DNA from: Paenibacillaceae bacterium
GTDB lineage: Bacteria > Bacillota > Bacilli > Paenibacillales > Paenibacillaceae
Assembly (NCBI GenBank): GCA_004134985.1
Contig: REGQ01000001.1
Span: 434,001-498,000, forward strand
Reading direction: 5' to 3'
DNA length: 64,000 nt
Under the pieces are notes generated by a model. The model saw only the letters and a list, made by a program, of their open reading frames with translations. It ran no database searches and was not told where the DNA came from. A program made the position numbers and the translations under genes. Below, one piece after another: positions 27,072 through 35,361 of this stretch. Numbering within the stretch: position 1 is the stretch's first letter; each line of letters begins with the position of its first letter.

Positions 27072-27350
27072 ACAACAAAAAAACCCCATCCAATAAGGAC
27101 GAAGTTGTCGTGGTACCACCTTAAATAATCGTTCGCTGCTGCGAATGCAGACGTTACGATCTTCTCTGGACGGTGCGGAGACAATGCAAAACAGTCTCGA
27201 TACCGCTCCCTTGATAACGGCGGGATACCCGGCATTCACCTACTGCAGCTTGACGCCGGTTCGGCAAAGCAACTCCAAAGTCCATTCCAGCTTGCGTCGG
27301 ACACCGGTTCACAGCAACCACCGGCTCTCTGAAATCCACTTCCACAAGTG
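27072..27350 (-). promoter_or_regulatory. T-box leader for trpS (specifier UGG)
   Basis: On the minus strand, an AGAGAGCCGGTGGTTGCTGTG segment region (about 27280-27310) marks Stem I, and GAATGGAC holds a UGG specifier codon (Trp). The T-box core AAGGTGGTACCACG is at 27109-27122. The competing terminator (CTTCGTCC / GGATGGGG followed by seven T) is at about 27074-27104. Free tRNA-Trp should stabilise the antiterminator. Confidence 0.92.
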
Positions 27351-27388
27351 TACTTACCCTTTGTCTTCGTTGTTCTGATATGTGGAAT

Positions 27389-27418
27389 ATCTTATTATAT
27401 TTTGCAGCTTGTGGTCAA
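27389..27418 (-). promoter_or_regulatory. Promoter of the trpS T-box transcript
   Basis: TTGACC (27413-27418) and TAAGAT (27389-27394), 18 bp apart on the minus strand, about 40 bp before the start of the recognisable T-box leader. Confidence 0.5.
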
Positions 27419-27459
27419 CATGTTTTTCATTTCCCCCCTGTTAAGTCTCCTTTCCCATA

Positions 27460-27641
27460 CTGCAAAAATGCAGGATTCTTGCGCGTTACCGTCACTTCAC
27501 AACAAAATTGCTGCGATAGTGCAGGATTTACAGCGACTTTTAACCAAAATGCATTATTTTCGGGAAAAATAATGCATTATCGCATCAAATTCCTTCAACC
27601 GTTCATTTCCGCCCACCGAATGCTGCAAAAAAGCAGGAATT
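27460..27641. repeat. Cluster of small hairpin repeats CTGCAAAAATGCAGG and an AT-rich palindrome
   Basis: Related hairpin units with a CTGC...GCAGGAWT pattern lie at 27460-27477, 27511-27528 (51 bp on) and 27623-27641. Between them is a 13-bp perfect inverted repeat (27548-27560 / 27566-27578, AATGCATTATTTT arm). The region is otherwise AT-rich and shows no gene. Confidence 0.6.
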
Positions 27642-27801
27642 CCCATCCCTTAACCTATAATTCATTTCGCTTGCTTCGCGCTTCTTGCGGAAATAACAGG
27701 TTTCATGCCACTTGCTAAAGTTTAAGTAGGAGAAAATAGCTCATACTAACCAAGAGATAATTCAGGATGCTTGGCTCCACAAAACTTTAGGAGGTTTTCA
27801 C

Positions 27802-28704
27802 ATGTTCAAACGGATGGATGAGATTGCGATTGAAATTCCCGATGTGCACAAGCCTGACCCCAATGCCGCAGCTGCCATACAGGAATTGCTCGGCGGCAAA
27901 TTCGGCGAGATGTCCACGCTTAACAATTATTTGTATCAATCCTTTAATTTCCGTTCAAAAGAAAAGCTGAAGCCCTTCTACGATTTGGTGATGAGTATTA
28001 CAGCGGAAGAGCTCGGCCATGTCGAGCTTGTCTCGCATGCGATTAACAAATGTTTGCGCGGCTCGACAGAAACGAAGGAACCGGATGCAACACCGCTCGG
28101 CTCGGTAAAGGACGCACGCTTCTCCTACCACTTCCTGGCCGGTGGACAAGGCGCAATGCCATTTGACTCGATGGGCAATCCTTGGACAGGAGCCAACGTG
28201 TTCAATAGCGGCAACCTGGTCGAAGATTTGCTGCATAACTTCTTTCTTGAGTGCGGCGCGCGAACACATAAAATGAAAGTATATGAAACGACGGATCATC
28301 CGGCAGCACGGGAAGTCGTCGGATTTCTGCTCGTTCGGGGCGGAGTCCATGTCGTCGCTTATGCGAAGGCGCTGGAAATTGCAACAGGGGTCAACGTTAC
28401 CAAGCTGGTACCCATTCCTTCCCTTAATAATAAAGCGTTTAATGAAACAAGGAAGTATGAGGACAAAGGGGTTCACACGAAGCTGTATACGTGGAGCGAC
28501 AGTGATTTTACGACGATCGGGCAGATCTGGAAAGGTACGCATCCCGAGGATAATCAGCCGCTTGAAGTCATCCAGGGAGCGCCAAAAGGGGTGCCAATTC
28601 CGGAAGCGCCTGCTGTGGACGAGGAGTTCGCTCCCGGCATATCAGCGGAGGAGTTCCAGGAAATCGCCAAACGCCTTAAGCTGGCGGGCAATATTACCGG
28701 CTAA
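27802..28704 (+). CDS. Manganese (di-Mn) catalase family protein
   Basis: A 300-residue ferritin-like protein. The N-terminal half contains FGEMSTLNNYLYQSF and MSITAEELGHVELV, and the second half FLECGARTHKMKVYE and REVVGFLLVRGGVHVVAYAKALE. These supply the Glu/His ligands of the two manganese ions, in the order expected for Mn-catalases. It should dismutate hydrogen peroxide. The length fits the YdbD-like branch. The start at 27802 follows TAGGAGG. A bidirectional terminator separates it from the HAD gene. Confidence 0.92.
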   Translation: MFKRMDEIAIEIPDVHKPDPNAAAAIQELLGGKFGEMSTLNNYLYQSFNFRSKEKLKPFYDLVMSITAEELGHVELVSHAINKCLRGSTETKEPDATPLGSVKDARFSYHFLAGGQGAMPFDSMGNPWTGANVFNSGNLVEDLLHNFFLECGARTHKMKVYETTDHPAAREVVGFLLVRGGVHVVAYAKALEIATGVNVTKLVPIPSLNNKAFNETRKYEDKGVHTKLYTWSDSDFTTIGQIWKGTHPEDNQPLEVIQGAPKGVPIPEAPAVDEEFAPGISAEEFQEIAKRLKLAGNITG

Positions 28705-28767
28705 TATCCGACCCATCGACGACATACAGGACGGGGAATTTCACTCAACTGGCAACATTTCAACAAA

Positions 28768-28822
28768 AGATGACTGCCGCATTGTTCGTGTCCGCAATGC
28801 AAGAAGCAGTCATCTCTTTATT
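28768..28822. terminator. Bidirectional terminator between Mn-catalase and HAD genes
   Basis: The arm AGATGACTGC pairs with GCAGTCATCT, with an inner GCATTG/CAATGC stem. CTTTATT follows on the plus strand and TTTTGTTG on the minus strand. It serves both convergent genes. Confidence 0.8.
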
Positions 28823-28832
28823 ACGCACCATT

Positions 28833-29534
28833 TCAACGCCCCAGCAATCCGCTGATTTGATTTAAACTCGGCACCATGTATTTTGGCATAATATTCTTTT
28901 CAATCGGATTTCCTTTCGGATTATAGTAGCAAAAGTCGATCCCGGCGTTTAGCGCGCCACGGTAATCGTCCTGCAGTGAATCGCCGATAAACAAGGCCTC
29001 CGTATGCTTGATGTGCAAGCGCTGCAATGTTTCATCGAAAATCTCTTTATCAGGCTTCCAATATCCGACCTCATCCGAAATAACCAAAGTATCGAAATAA
29101 TGATCGATTCCTCCCGCTGCAAGTCGGCTGCGCTGGGCTGCACCAATACCGTTGGAGATAATGGCCAGCTTGAAGCTGCCATGCAGTGCGTTCAGCGTTT
29201 CTGCAGCGTGGGCTTCAAAATCGCAGGAATTGCAAAATGCTTTCCAATACAAGTCGGCCAGCACCTTTGAGTCTGCCTCATGCAGCCCCAATTCCTGTAA
29301 CGTATCGCGGAACGAAAACTCCAATACTTGATTAATGCTGTAGCCATACTGGACTCTATTGCTCCAATATTGCCAATTATGCCTCCCGAAAAGCGCCCAG
29401 AATGTATCCCAGACAAAGGTTTCCTGATGGATTAACCCATGTTCCTGTACGGTATGCTGCATGGATTTAAGCTCACTGATCGTATAGTTCAACAATGTAT
29501 TGTCCAGATCAAAAATAATCGCTTTATAGTTCAT
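28833..29534 (-). CDS. HAD family hydrolase, YjjG-like nucleotidase branch
   Basis: A 233-residue HAD phosphatase with motif I DLDNTLLNY (Asp-x-Asp near 9-11), motif II ISNG near 115, a Lys in GYWKPDKEIF (motif III) and motif IV GDSLQDDYRGA. The cap is of the helical C1 type. The arrangement resembles the YjjG/YfnB family, which removes phosphate from nucleotides; the exact substrate is unknown. The ATG at 29534 has GAGG ahead of it. Confidence 0.85.
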   Translation of the reverse strand: MNYKAIIFDLDNTLLNYTISELKSMQHTVQEHGLIHQETFVWDTFWALFGRHNWQYWSNRVQYGYSINQVLEFSFRDTLQELGLHEADSKVLADLYWKAFCNSCDFEAHAAETLNALHGSFKLAIISNGIGAAQRSRLAAGGIDHYFDTLVISDEVGYWKPDKEIFDETLQRLHIKHTEALFIGDSLQDDYRGALNAGIDFCYYNPKGNPIEKNIMPKYMVPSLNQISGLLGR

Positions 29535-29733
29535 TCGCTTGCCTCATTTCCAGTTTGTCCATCTGTACTAATTCTCCGCCTTCCAACAAAATTCCTACCG
29601 CTAGTGTTCTGATCTTTGAGCTTGATTGAGCAATTGATGAGAAACCCGGTCGGACGATCCATGTTAGAATAAAAGCAATGGGGAGACGCAATGCGATGGC
29701 CGCGTGCAAACCCAACGAGAGGAGACAACAACC

Positions 29734-30123
29734 GTGATTACTAAAATGATTCAAACCACTGTTTTTGTGAACGAGCTGGAGGAAGCAAAAAAGTTTTATA
29801 CTGAAAAACTGGGATTTTGCATACATACTGAGCTCACATTTGGTCCTGGATGGCACTATCTCACTGTCGCTCCACATAAGGATAGCGAGACAGTGATTGA
29901 ACTGCTGCAGGCAAATACCGCTGAACAGAAAGCACTGATCGGAAAACAAGCCGCTGATCAAGTGCTCCTTATGTTTGCAACAAATGATATTGAAGGCGAT
30001 TACCGGGCATTGAAGGCAAGGGGTGTTTCGTTTCATGGTGAACCTAGCGCTGTTCCCGGCGGCAGAGGGGTCGGGTTTGAAGATCTGGATGGCAATCAGT
30101 TTGATTTGTATCAAGCGGACTGA
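29734..30123 (+). CDS. VOC (glyoxalase/bleomycin-resistance) family protein
   Basis: A 129-residue protein with the two beta-alpha-beta-beta-beta units of the vicinal oxygen chelate fold: MIQTTVFVNELEEAKKFYTEKLGF at the start and GVGFEDLDGNQFDLYQ at the end. Candidate metal residues such as the final Glu/Asp are partly replaced, so catalysis is uncertain. The start is GTG at 29734 with GAGAGGAG nine bases ahead; the frame extends upstream without a better site. Confidence 0.85.
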   Translation: MITKMIQTTVFVNELEEAKKFYTEKLGFCIHTELTFGPGWHYLTVAPHKDSETVIELLQANTAEQKALIGKQAADQVLLMFATNDIEGDYRALKARGVSFHGEPSAVPGGRGVGFEDLDGNQFDLYQAD

Positions 30124-30257
30124 TGTAAAGTCTTTCCGCAGCCGCAGTATGTACCGGTTTTGTGCTAAATGCAGAGGAAAAAGCCCTGTACATCCTAAGC
30201 GGAAGATGTTTTTTGCAAGCTGTATCCGCTATACTTAAATTAATGGATAAGGACAGA

Positions 30258-30288
30258 AGAATGGGCAAGGCGAAAAGAATGGGCAAGG
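30258..30288 (+). promoter_or_regulatory. Direct repeat AGAATGGGCAAGG x2 before the MocR gene
   Basis: Two perfect 13-bp copies at 30258-30270 and 30276-30288, 18 bp apart. The second overlaps the ribosome site (AAGGAG) of the MocR gene. MocR regulators often bind direct repeats, so this may be autoregulatory; that is an inference. Confidence 0.5.
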
Positions 30289-30297
30289 AGCAAAACC

Positions 30298-31641
30298 ATG
30301 CTGAAGTTTTTACGGATTTTGCAGGAGCTGGAGGAGCTAATCCATAACCGTACCTTTAAAGAAGGGGACAAGCTTCCTTCCATCCGCGGGTTGGCAGAAC
30401 AATATAAAGTAAGCAATAGCACGGTCATTCGGGCATTAAGCGATCTTGAACGGCGGCATCTCGTCTATGCTACAGAAAAAAGCGGCTACTACGTGCTCAA
30501 AGCCGGGGCGGCTGTTCAAGAAACCGCAGGGAATCGGATTGATTTTGCCACTTCTGCGCCTGATGCAACCGTCTTTCCGTATGTCGATTTTCAGCATTGC
30601 ATTAATAAGGCGATTGATACGTACAGGCAGGATCTTTTTTTGTATGGCACAGCGCAAGGACTGCCGTCACTGCTCGCCACTATGCAAAAACAACTTGCCA
30701 ACTATCAGGTGTTCGCCCCGCTCGGCAATATTTTTGTCGTATCCGGTGTGCAGCAGGCGCTTGCGATTCTTTCGTCGCTGCCGTTTCCCAATGGCAAAGA
30801 GAAGGTACTCATTGAGCAGCCTGGATATCACCTGTATATCGAGCACCTGCTCACCTACAACATTCCAGTGATGGGCATTCGCCGAACGATGGATGGCATT
30901 GACCTTGCTGAGCTGGAGCGTCTGTTCCGCACAGAAAACATCAAATTTTTTTATACGATGCCGCGTTTCCATAACCCGCTTGGAAGCTCCTATACCGCCG
31001 ACGAGAAAAAAAGCATTGCGGCGCTCGCTGCCAAATACGACGTCTACCTGGTCGAAGATGATCAATTGGCTGATATGGAGTCCAGCTCCAAATCTGATCC
31101 CTTGTATGCCTACGGCGACAAGTCGAGAACGATTTACTTGAAAAGTTATGCCAAGGTTATTTTCCCCGGCCTTCGGATCGGCATTGCGGTTGTTCCTGAC
31201 AGCCTGGCTTCGGCTTTCATTAAGCGCAAGCGCAGCCTCGATATCGACAGCTCCATGCTTTCGCAGGGCGCTTTGGAAATTTATTTGAAAAGCGGGATGT
31301 TCGACCGCCACAAGGAAAAGCTTCGTGCAGCGTACAAAAGCAGGGCGCAGATGCTGCAGCATCATTTGGAACAAGCAGCTGCTCTGCCGGGCAGCGGATT
31401 TACGCCGCCGCCACCCCCCGGCTATACTGCACTGCTAAGCCATATTGTGTTAGATAGCAGCAGACAGGCAAGCGTCATTATCACCCAAGCGGCAGCGAGA
31501 CAAGTCGTAATCGAAGCCATCGACAAACATTATCTCCCCTGGTTTGCGCCCGATAACATCCTTAAGCTCAGTGTGGCCAATGCCGCCGGGCAGCAAATAC
31601 AAGCAGGCGCAAGTGTGCTTGCAGACATTTTAAAGCGGTAA
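30298..31641 (+). CDS. MocR-type regulator (GntR HTH + PLP aminotransferase fold)
   Basis: A 447-residue protein with a GntR winged helix at about 1-70 (LPSIRGLAEQYKVSNSTVIRALSDLERRHLV) and a fold-type I aminotransferase domain from about 90. The PLP site is recognisable: FFYTMPRFHNPLGSSY, VEDDQLAD and SYAKVIFPGLRIG, in which the Lys should hold PLP. Such regulators sense PLP or an amino compound. It is convergent with an EamA exporter gene, 38 bp away, a common MocR partner. The ATG at 30298 has AAGGAG seven bases ahead. Confidence 0.9.
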   Translation: MLKFLRILQELEELIHNRTFKEGDKLPSIRGLAEQYKVSNSTVIRALSDLERRHLVYATEKSGYYVLKAGAAVQETAGNRIDFATSAPDATVFPYVDFQHCINKAIDTYRQDLFLYGTAQGLPSLLATMQKQLANYQVFAPLGNIFVVSGVQQALAILSSLPFPNGKEKVLIEQPGYHLYIEHLLTYNIPVMGIRRTMDGIDLAELERLFRTENIKFFYTMPRFHNPLGSSYTADEKKSIAALAAKYDVYLVEDDQLADMESSSKSDPLYAYGDKSRTIYLKSYAKVIFPGLRIGIAVVPDSLASAFIKRKRSLDIDSSMLSQGALEIYLKSGMFDRHKEKLRAAYKSRAQMLQHHLEQAAALPGSGFTPPPPPGYTALLSHIVLDSSRQASVIITQAAARQVVIEAIDKHYLPWFAPDNILKLSVANAAGQQIQAGASVLADILKR

Positions 31642-31679
31642 CTATCCCTCGTTGCCGCTGCTGCCAATTGCTGCCCCGG

Positions 31680-32636
31680 TTACATTCTCGTCACTGTCTC
31701 ATGACTTGCTTTTTTCCCATTATCCGGCTTTGAGGCCACCTTCCCCCGGTTCGTCCCCCAGATTCCTCCCAAAATCATCAGGGTGCCCAGTACATGGTAC
31801 CATCCCAAACTTTCATGCAAAATGATTGCTCCTGCGAGCAGCGAGATCAATGTAGCGAGATTGCCGAATACGCTAACTTTGGACGCTTCAAGGAAGCGCA
31901 ATGCATAGCTCGACAAGACCGTTGTGCCGACGGAGGACAAAATGCCCAGGTATAGCAGCGCAAGCAGGTATGGCCTGTCACCAAAGGGTTGAAAATAGCC
32001 ATCTATCGTGCCTGCCCCGATATGTCTGAACAAAGCCGCACCGTTAAATGCAATGAAACCCATGGCGGTCGTAATAAACGCCAGTTCAAGCGGCGCATGC
32101 TTGCGGACAAGCGGCCTGGCCAGCACCCCATACCCTGCGAAGGACAGAGCGGATAACAACAGGAGCGCAATCCCTTCCAGTCTTGCACCGCCAAGATCCC
32201 CTTTCATAGCGAAGATTAACACCGCACCTGCCACGGACAGCAGCAGCGACAATTGCTGCCGCAGATTGCTTCGTTCTTTCAGAAATAACATGGCCATCGG
32301 CAGTGTAAACAGCGGAACGAGGGATACAATAATACCCGCTTCTCCTGATGAAGCGTTCAGCAAACCAAAAGTTTGAAACAAAAAGAACAAAATGGGAGAC
32401 AACACACCAAGGGGGACAATGCGCCATACTTCCTTCATCGTGACAGTAATACGCACTTTTCCCAGCAGCACCGGAATGAGCAATGCAATCAGACCAATCA
32501 TGAAACGATGGGCCAGCACATCAAGCGGGTGCACGGTAGCTACCGTGATTTTGACGAACATGAAGGAAAATCCGATAATAAACGCATATGAAGTCGCGGC
32601 CAAGTACGCTGACTTGACTGATCCTTGTAAATGCAT
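31680..32636 (-). CDS. EamA/DMT family transporter
   Basis: A 318-residue membrane protein with about ten hydrophobic helices in two five-helix EamA halves (first: YLAATSYAFIIGFSFMFVKITV to IIVSLVPLFTLPMAMLFLKE; second: LLLLSALSFAGYGVLARPLVRK to LASLISLLAGAIILHES-like end). It probably exports amino acids or related metabolites. The gene starts at 32636 after GAGGAGG. The MocR regulator lies tail to tail next to it and may govern it. Confidence 0.88.
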   Translation of the reverse strand: MHLQGSVKSAYLAATSYAFIIGFSFMFVKITVATVHPLDVLAHRFMIGLIALLIPVLLGKVRITVTMKEVWRIVPLGVLSPILFFLFQTFGLLNASSGEAGIIVSLVPLFTLPMAMLFLKERSNLRQQLSLLLSVAGAVLIFAMKGDLGGARLEGIALLLLSALSFAGYGVLARPLVRKHAPLELAFITTAMGFIAFNGAALFRHIGAGTIDGYFQPFGDRPYLLALLYLGILSSVGTTVLSSYALRFLEASKVSVFGNLATLISLLAGAIILHESLGWYHVLGTLMILGGIWGTNRGKVASKPDNGKKASHETVTRM

Positions 32637-32770
32637 AAATTGTTGCCTCCTCTGTACCCTGTACCTTCAGGATGTTGTCACCACTATACAGCCGCTTCCC
32701 TGCGGCTGACAATAAATGAAACTCCCATCTGTACCGGTACAAAATAGGCATGGTGTGCGGCCAACTGTAG

Positions 32771-33108
32771 CCGCGGACACCAGATTCGGTATTTCGCCGG
32801 CCACCAGACAGTCGGGATGCATCGGGATCGTGAGCCTATCGGACCCGAGACAGTCGGGATGCATCGGATAGTGGGCCAATCGGCCACCAGATCCGGTATT
32901 ACGCCAAGACACTCGGGATGCATTCGGGCTAGTGAGCCCAAGCGGCCACCAGACAGTCGGGATGCATCGGATAGTAGGCCCATCGGACACCAGACACTCG
33001 GGATGCATCGGGATGGTGAGCCCAAGCGGCCACCAGACAGTCCGGATGCATCGGATAGTAAGCCTATCGGCCACCAGACAGTCCGGATGCATCGGATAGT
33101 AAGCCTAT
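32771..33108. repeat. Tandem array of about 42-bp units, ending in the four-box element
   Basis: Seven copies of GGATGCAT recur at 32815, 32857, 32916, 32960, 33001, 33044 and 33085, mostly 41-44 bp apart. Each unit starts with CGGCCACCAGACAG and contains the palindrome GATGCATC. The unit start is the same as that of the forward boxes (CGGCCACCAGATCCGTTATT) that follow at 33109. Two box-like inserts (32773 and 32881) also occur inside. Frames on both strands are open only because of the repeat. Confidence 0.85.
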
Positions 33109-33345
33109 CGGCCACCAGATCCGTTATTTGGCCCGAAACAGGCAAAATGAGAGTTTCGCGGCCACCAGATCCGCTATTTGTGACAAAACCGGGCTTTTGG
33201 CCCCGTTTTTGAGTCAATAGCGGATCCTCTGGCCGCGAAATTGCTGTTTGGGCCTTTTTTTGGCAAATAGCGGATTCTCTGGCCGCGAAACTACCAGTTG
33301 GGCCTTTTTTCGGCAATAACGGATCCTCTGGCCGCTGAAATGTCG
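33109..33345. repeat. Four-box dispersed element, copy 2 (F-F-R-R-R)
   Basis: The forward cores CCGTTATT and CCGCTATT lie at 33121 and 33171 (50 bp apart). The reverse cores CGGATCCT, CGGATTCT and CGGATCCT lie at 33221, 33271 and 33320 (50 and 49 bp apart), with a degenerate one at 33390. The boxes carry GCGGCCACCAGA or its complement at their outer ends. Confidence 0.8.
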
Positions 33346-33453
33346 TCAGGTATCGGCAACGAATACCGTCAGGCGGTTTCGACAACAAGCGGATCCTCTG
33401 GATCCTTTGGCATCAGCCGCAATCCTTGAAGCGGCTTAATTTTTCGCGCCGGA

Positions 33454-34392
33454 TTACGTCTCGAACGATGCTTTGAGCGCGGTGGCCGCCTCGCGAACGA
33501 CTGCACGCGCCGCTTCGATTTCATGCGCCAGATTGAAAAATTGATGAATCATGCCCTCCCAGCACTTGTAATCAACCGCCACGCCTGCTTCCTGCAGACG
33601 CTTCGCATAAGCCGCTCCTTCATCACGCAGCGGATCATATTGCGCTGTAATAACCATCGCTGGCGGCAAGCCGGTTAGATCAGCGCAGAGCAGCGGCGAT
33701 GCCCAGACATGATTCGCCTCTCCCTCATCTCGCAAATATTGTTGGTAAAACCAGCGGATAGATTCCAGCGTCAGCAAATAACCTTCAGCATTTTCAGTCA
33801 TCGATGGAAAACCCGCCTCAACATTCAGTGATACTGCGGGATAGATCAGCAATTGATACGCAAGTTTAGGTCCTCCCCGCTCCTTGACCATGATGGCCAT
33901 GACAGCCGAGAGGTTGCCTCCAGCACTATCTCCCGCTACCGCAATCCGGGATGGATCGATGTGAAGCGAATCGGCAGCCTCAACGACCCCGTTCAAAGCT
34001 GCATAAGCATCTTGAACCGCCGCCGGGAATGGATGCTCCGGGGCAAGCCGGTAATCTACCGCAATGACAACCACCTGCGCATCATTGGCCAACATGCGGC
34101 AGATGGAATCATGGGAGTCCAGCCCGCCAAGCACGAAGCCTCCGCCATGGTAGTACACCAATGCAGGATATGGCCCCTCATCGCCAGGTGTATAGACCCG
34201 CACCGGAACATCGCCCTCTGGCCCGGCAATGTTCCGGTCCTCTATGCGAAACACCGGCTCAAGACGATCCGTTGCCCAGGTAAGATTAAAAAAGTATCTA
34301 AGTTGATCCACTGTCAATGGTTCGGCTGCTGCCGTACTTGCGACTGCGTAATAACGTTCGAGAAAAGCGTCGATATGGGGATGCAAACTCAT
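33454..34392 (-). CDS. Alpha/beta hydrolase, hormone-sensitive lipase (HSL) type esterase
   Basis: A 312-residue esterase with the oxyanion-hole motif YYHGGGFVLGG, the nucleophile motif GDSAGG, then TAQYDPLRDEG (acid) and GMIHQFFN (His), all in the normal order for an HSL-family (group IV) carboxylesterase. No signal peptide is seen, so it is cytoplasmic. The ATG at 34392 has AAGGAGGAA ahead; a longer upstream frame lacks a ribosome site. The gene is divergent from a TetR regulator, a usual local-control arrangement. Confidence 0.9.
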   Translation of the reverse strand: MSLHPHIDAFLERYYAVASTAAAEPLTVDQLRYFFNLTWATDRLEPVFRIEDRNIAGPEGDVPVRVYTPGDEGPYPALVYYHGGGFVLGGLDSHDSICRMLANDAQVVVIAVDYRLAPEHPFPAAVQDAYAALNGVVEAADSLHIDPSRIAVAGDSAGGNLSAVMAIMVKERGGPKLAYQLLIYPAVSLNVEAGFPSMTENAEGYLLTLESIRWFYQQYLRDEGEANHVWASPLLCADLTGLPPAMVITAQYDPLRDEGAAYAKRLQEAGVAVDYKCWEGMIHQFFNLAHEIEAARAVVREAATALKASFET

Positions 34393-34467
34393 TGTGTTCC
34401 TCCTTCTTTTCTTATACGATGTATGTGGTTGCTTGATGTAGTGAAGAGCAAGCTGCCTACTCTTTCC

Positions 34468-34495
34468 ATTGTAATAATCCAAAGAAACGGAACAA
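34468..34495 (-). promoter_or_regulatory. Promoter of the esterase gene
   Basis: TTGTTC (34490-34495) and TACAAT (34468-34473) on the minus strand with a 16-bp spacer. Confidence 0.5.
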
Positions 34496-34515
34496 CCATT
34501 AATCAAGGCTTTGCC

Positions 34516-34529
34516 GTTGAATATTCAAC
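34516..34529. promoter_or_regulatory. Palindrome GTTGAATATTCAAC, candidate TetR operator
   Basis: A perfect 14-bp palindrome in the divergent esterase/tetR gap, 20 bp upstream of the esterase -35. Its position and symmetry suit the adjacent TetR protein. Confidence 0.6.
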
Positions 34530-34585
34530 ACATAGCAGTCATCTGTTGCTTTTCATAGAAAAATGATGAGGGAGCGGTGAGGATA

Positions 34586-35194
34586 ATGAACCTGGACAAA
34601 AAAGCCGATCGGCGAATCAGGCGGACAAACAGATCCATTCGGGACGCATTCGTCCAACTCATTGCTGAGCGGGGCTATCCCTCTATAACTGTGCAAGATA
34701 TTACGGAGCTTGCGGACATTAATCGCTCTACATTTTACTATCACTATAAAGACAAAGAGGATCTGCTGGAGCAAAGCATCGCGAGCATGCTCTCCCTCGC
34801 TGAAAAAGATATCATGCGTCCGGCTGTGTTGCATGACGGGAACAGCAAAAAGAAGGGTGCGGAAGCTCCGCTCCTGTTCTATACACTGATGTTTGAGCAT
34901 ATTGGCAAACACGAACAATTTTACCGGGTCATGCTGAAACATGTCCCGCTGTTTGGTCAGCAATTGTCAGAAATGATCCAGCGGCTCTATAGTGCCAGCA
35001 TCTCTGTGATGCAGCCTGACGAAAACCAATTGCTTGTGTCCAGCAGACTGCTGACCGCCTATGTCACCGGGGCTTTCACCGCCGTCATCTTATCCTGGCT
35101 GGAAGAAGAGCTCCCCTTCTCGCCCGCTCATATGGCATCACAGCTCTCCCAGGTCATGATGAAGGGCCCGCACCAAGCCGCAGGCTTGGATTAG
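34586..35194 (+). CDS. TetR/AcrR family transcriptional regulator
   Basis: A 202-residue regulator with the N-terminal helix-turn-helix DAFVQLIAERGYPSITVQDITELADINRSTFYYHYKDKEDLLEQ (residues about 18-62) and a helical C-terminal ligand domain of the TetR_C type. It is divergent from the esterase gene and probably represses it through the palindrome between them. I chose the ATG at 34586; a GTG nine bases earlier is in frame but too near its ribosome site. Confidence 0.88.
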   Translation: MNLDKKADRRIRRTNRSIRDAFVQLIAERGYPSITVQDITELADINRSTFYYHYKDKEDLLEQSIASMLSLAEKDIMRPAVLHDGNSKKKGAEAPLLFYTLMFEHIGKHEQFYRVMLKHVPLFGQQLSEMIQRLYSASISVMQPDENQLLVSSRLLTAYVTGAFTAVILSWLEEELPFSPAHMASQLSQVMMKGPHQAAGLD

Positions 35195-35206
35195 CGGGCC
35201 CTCTGT
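35163..35206 (+). terminator. Hairpin overlapping the tetR stop
   Basis: AGGGCCCGC (35163-35171) pairs with GCGGGCCCT (35194-35202), with an inner CCAAGCC/GGCTTGG stem. The tail is not T-rich (CTGTCAACAG), so it may be a weak terminator. Confidence 0.5.
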
Positions 35207-35307
35207 CAACAGTCTTATCACACGAAAAATTAGTTTGTTTATTTTATCGGGGGATTTGCCGGATTAATGTCCGTTACGCAATTTTTTTCGCTCACATTCG
35301 AACCATT

Positions 35308-35337
35308 TTGCCAAATCAGGCCAATTAGAAGTATACT
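35308..35337 (+). promoter_or_regulatory. Promoter of the ECF sigma factor gene
   Basis: TTGCCA (35308-35313) and TATACT (35332-35337), 18 bp apart, 25 bp before the proposed CTG start. Confidence 0.55.
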
Positions 35338-35361
35338 CACGCTTTTCAAGGGGGAATTCAT

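Noticed and set aside
32771-33108. CRISPR-like regular repeats
   Set aside because: The units are contiguous with no unique spacers and no cas genes nearby. The same applies to the 36-bp tandem at 63917-64000.
32667-33388. Open frames (131-234 codons) on both strands through the 42-bp array
   Set aside because: Unit length of 42 is a multiple of three, which keeps frames open; the peptides are repeat copies with no ribosome site or family resemblance.
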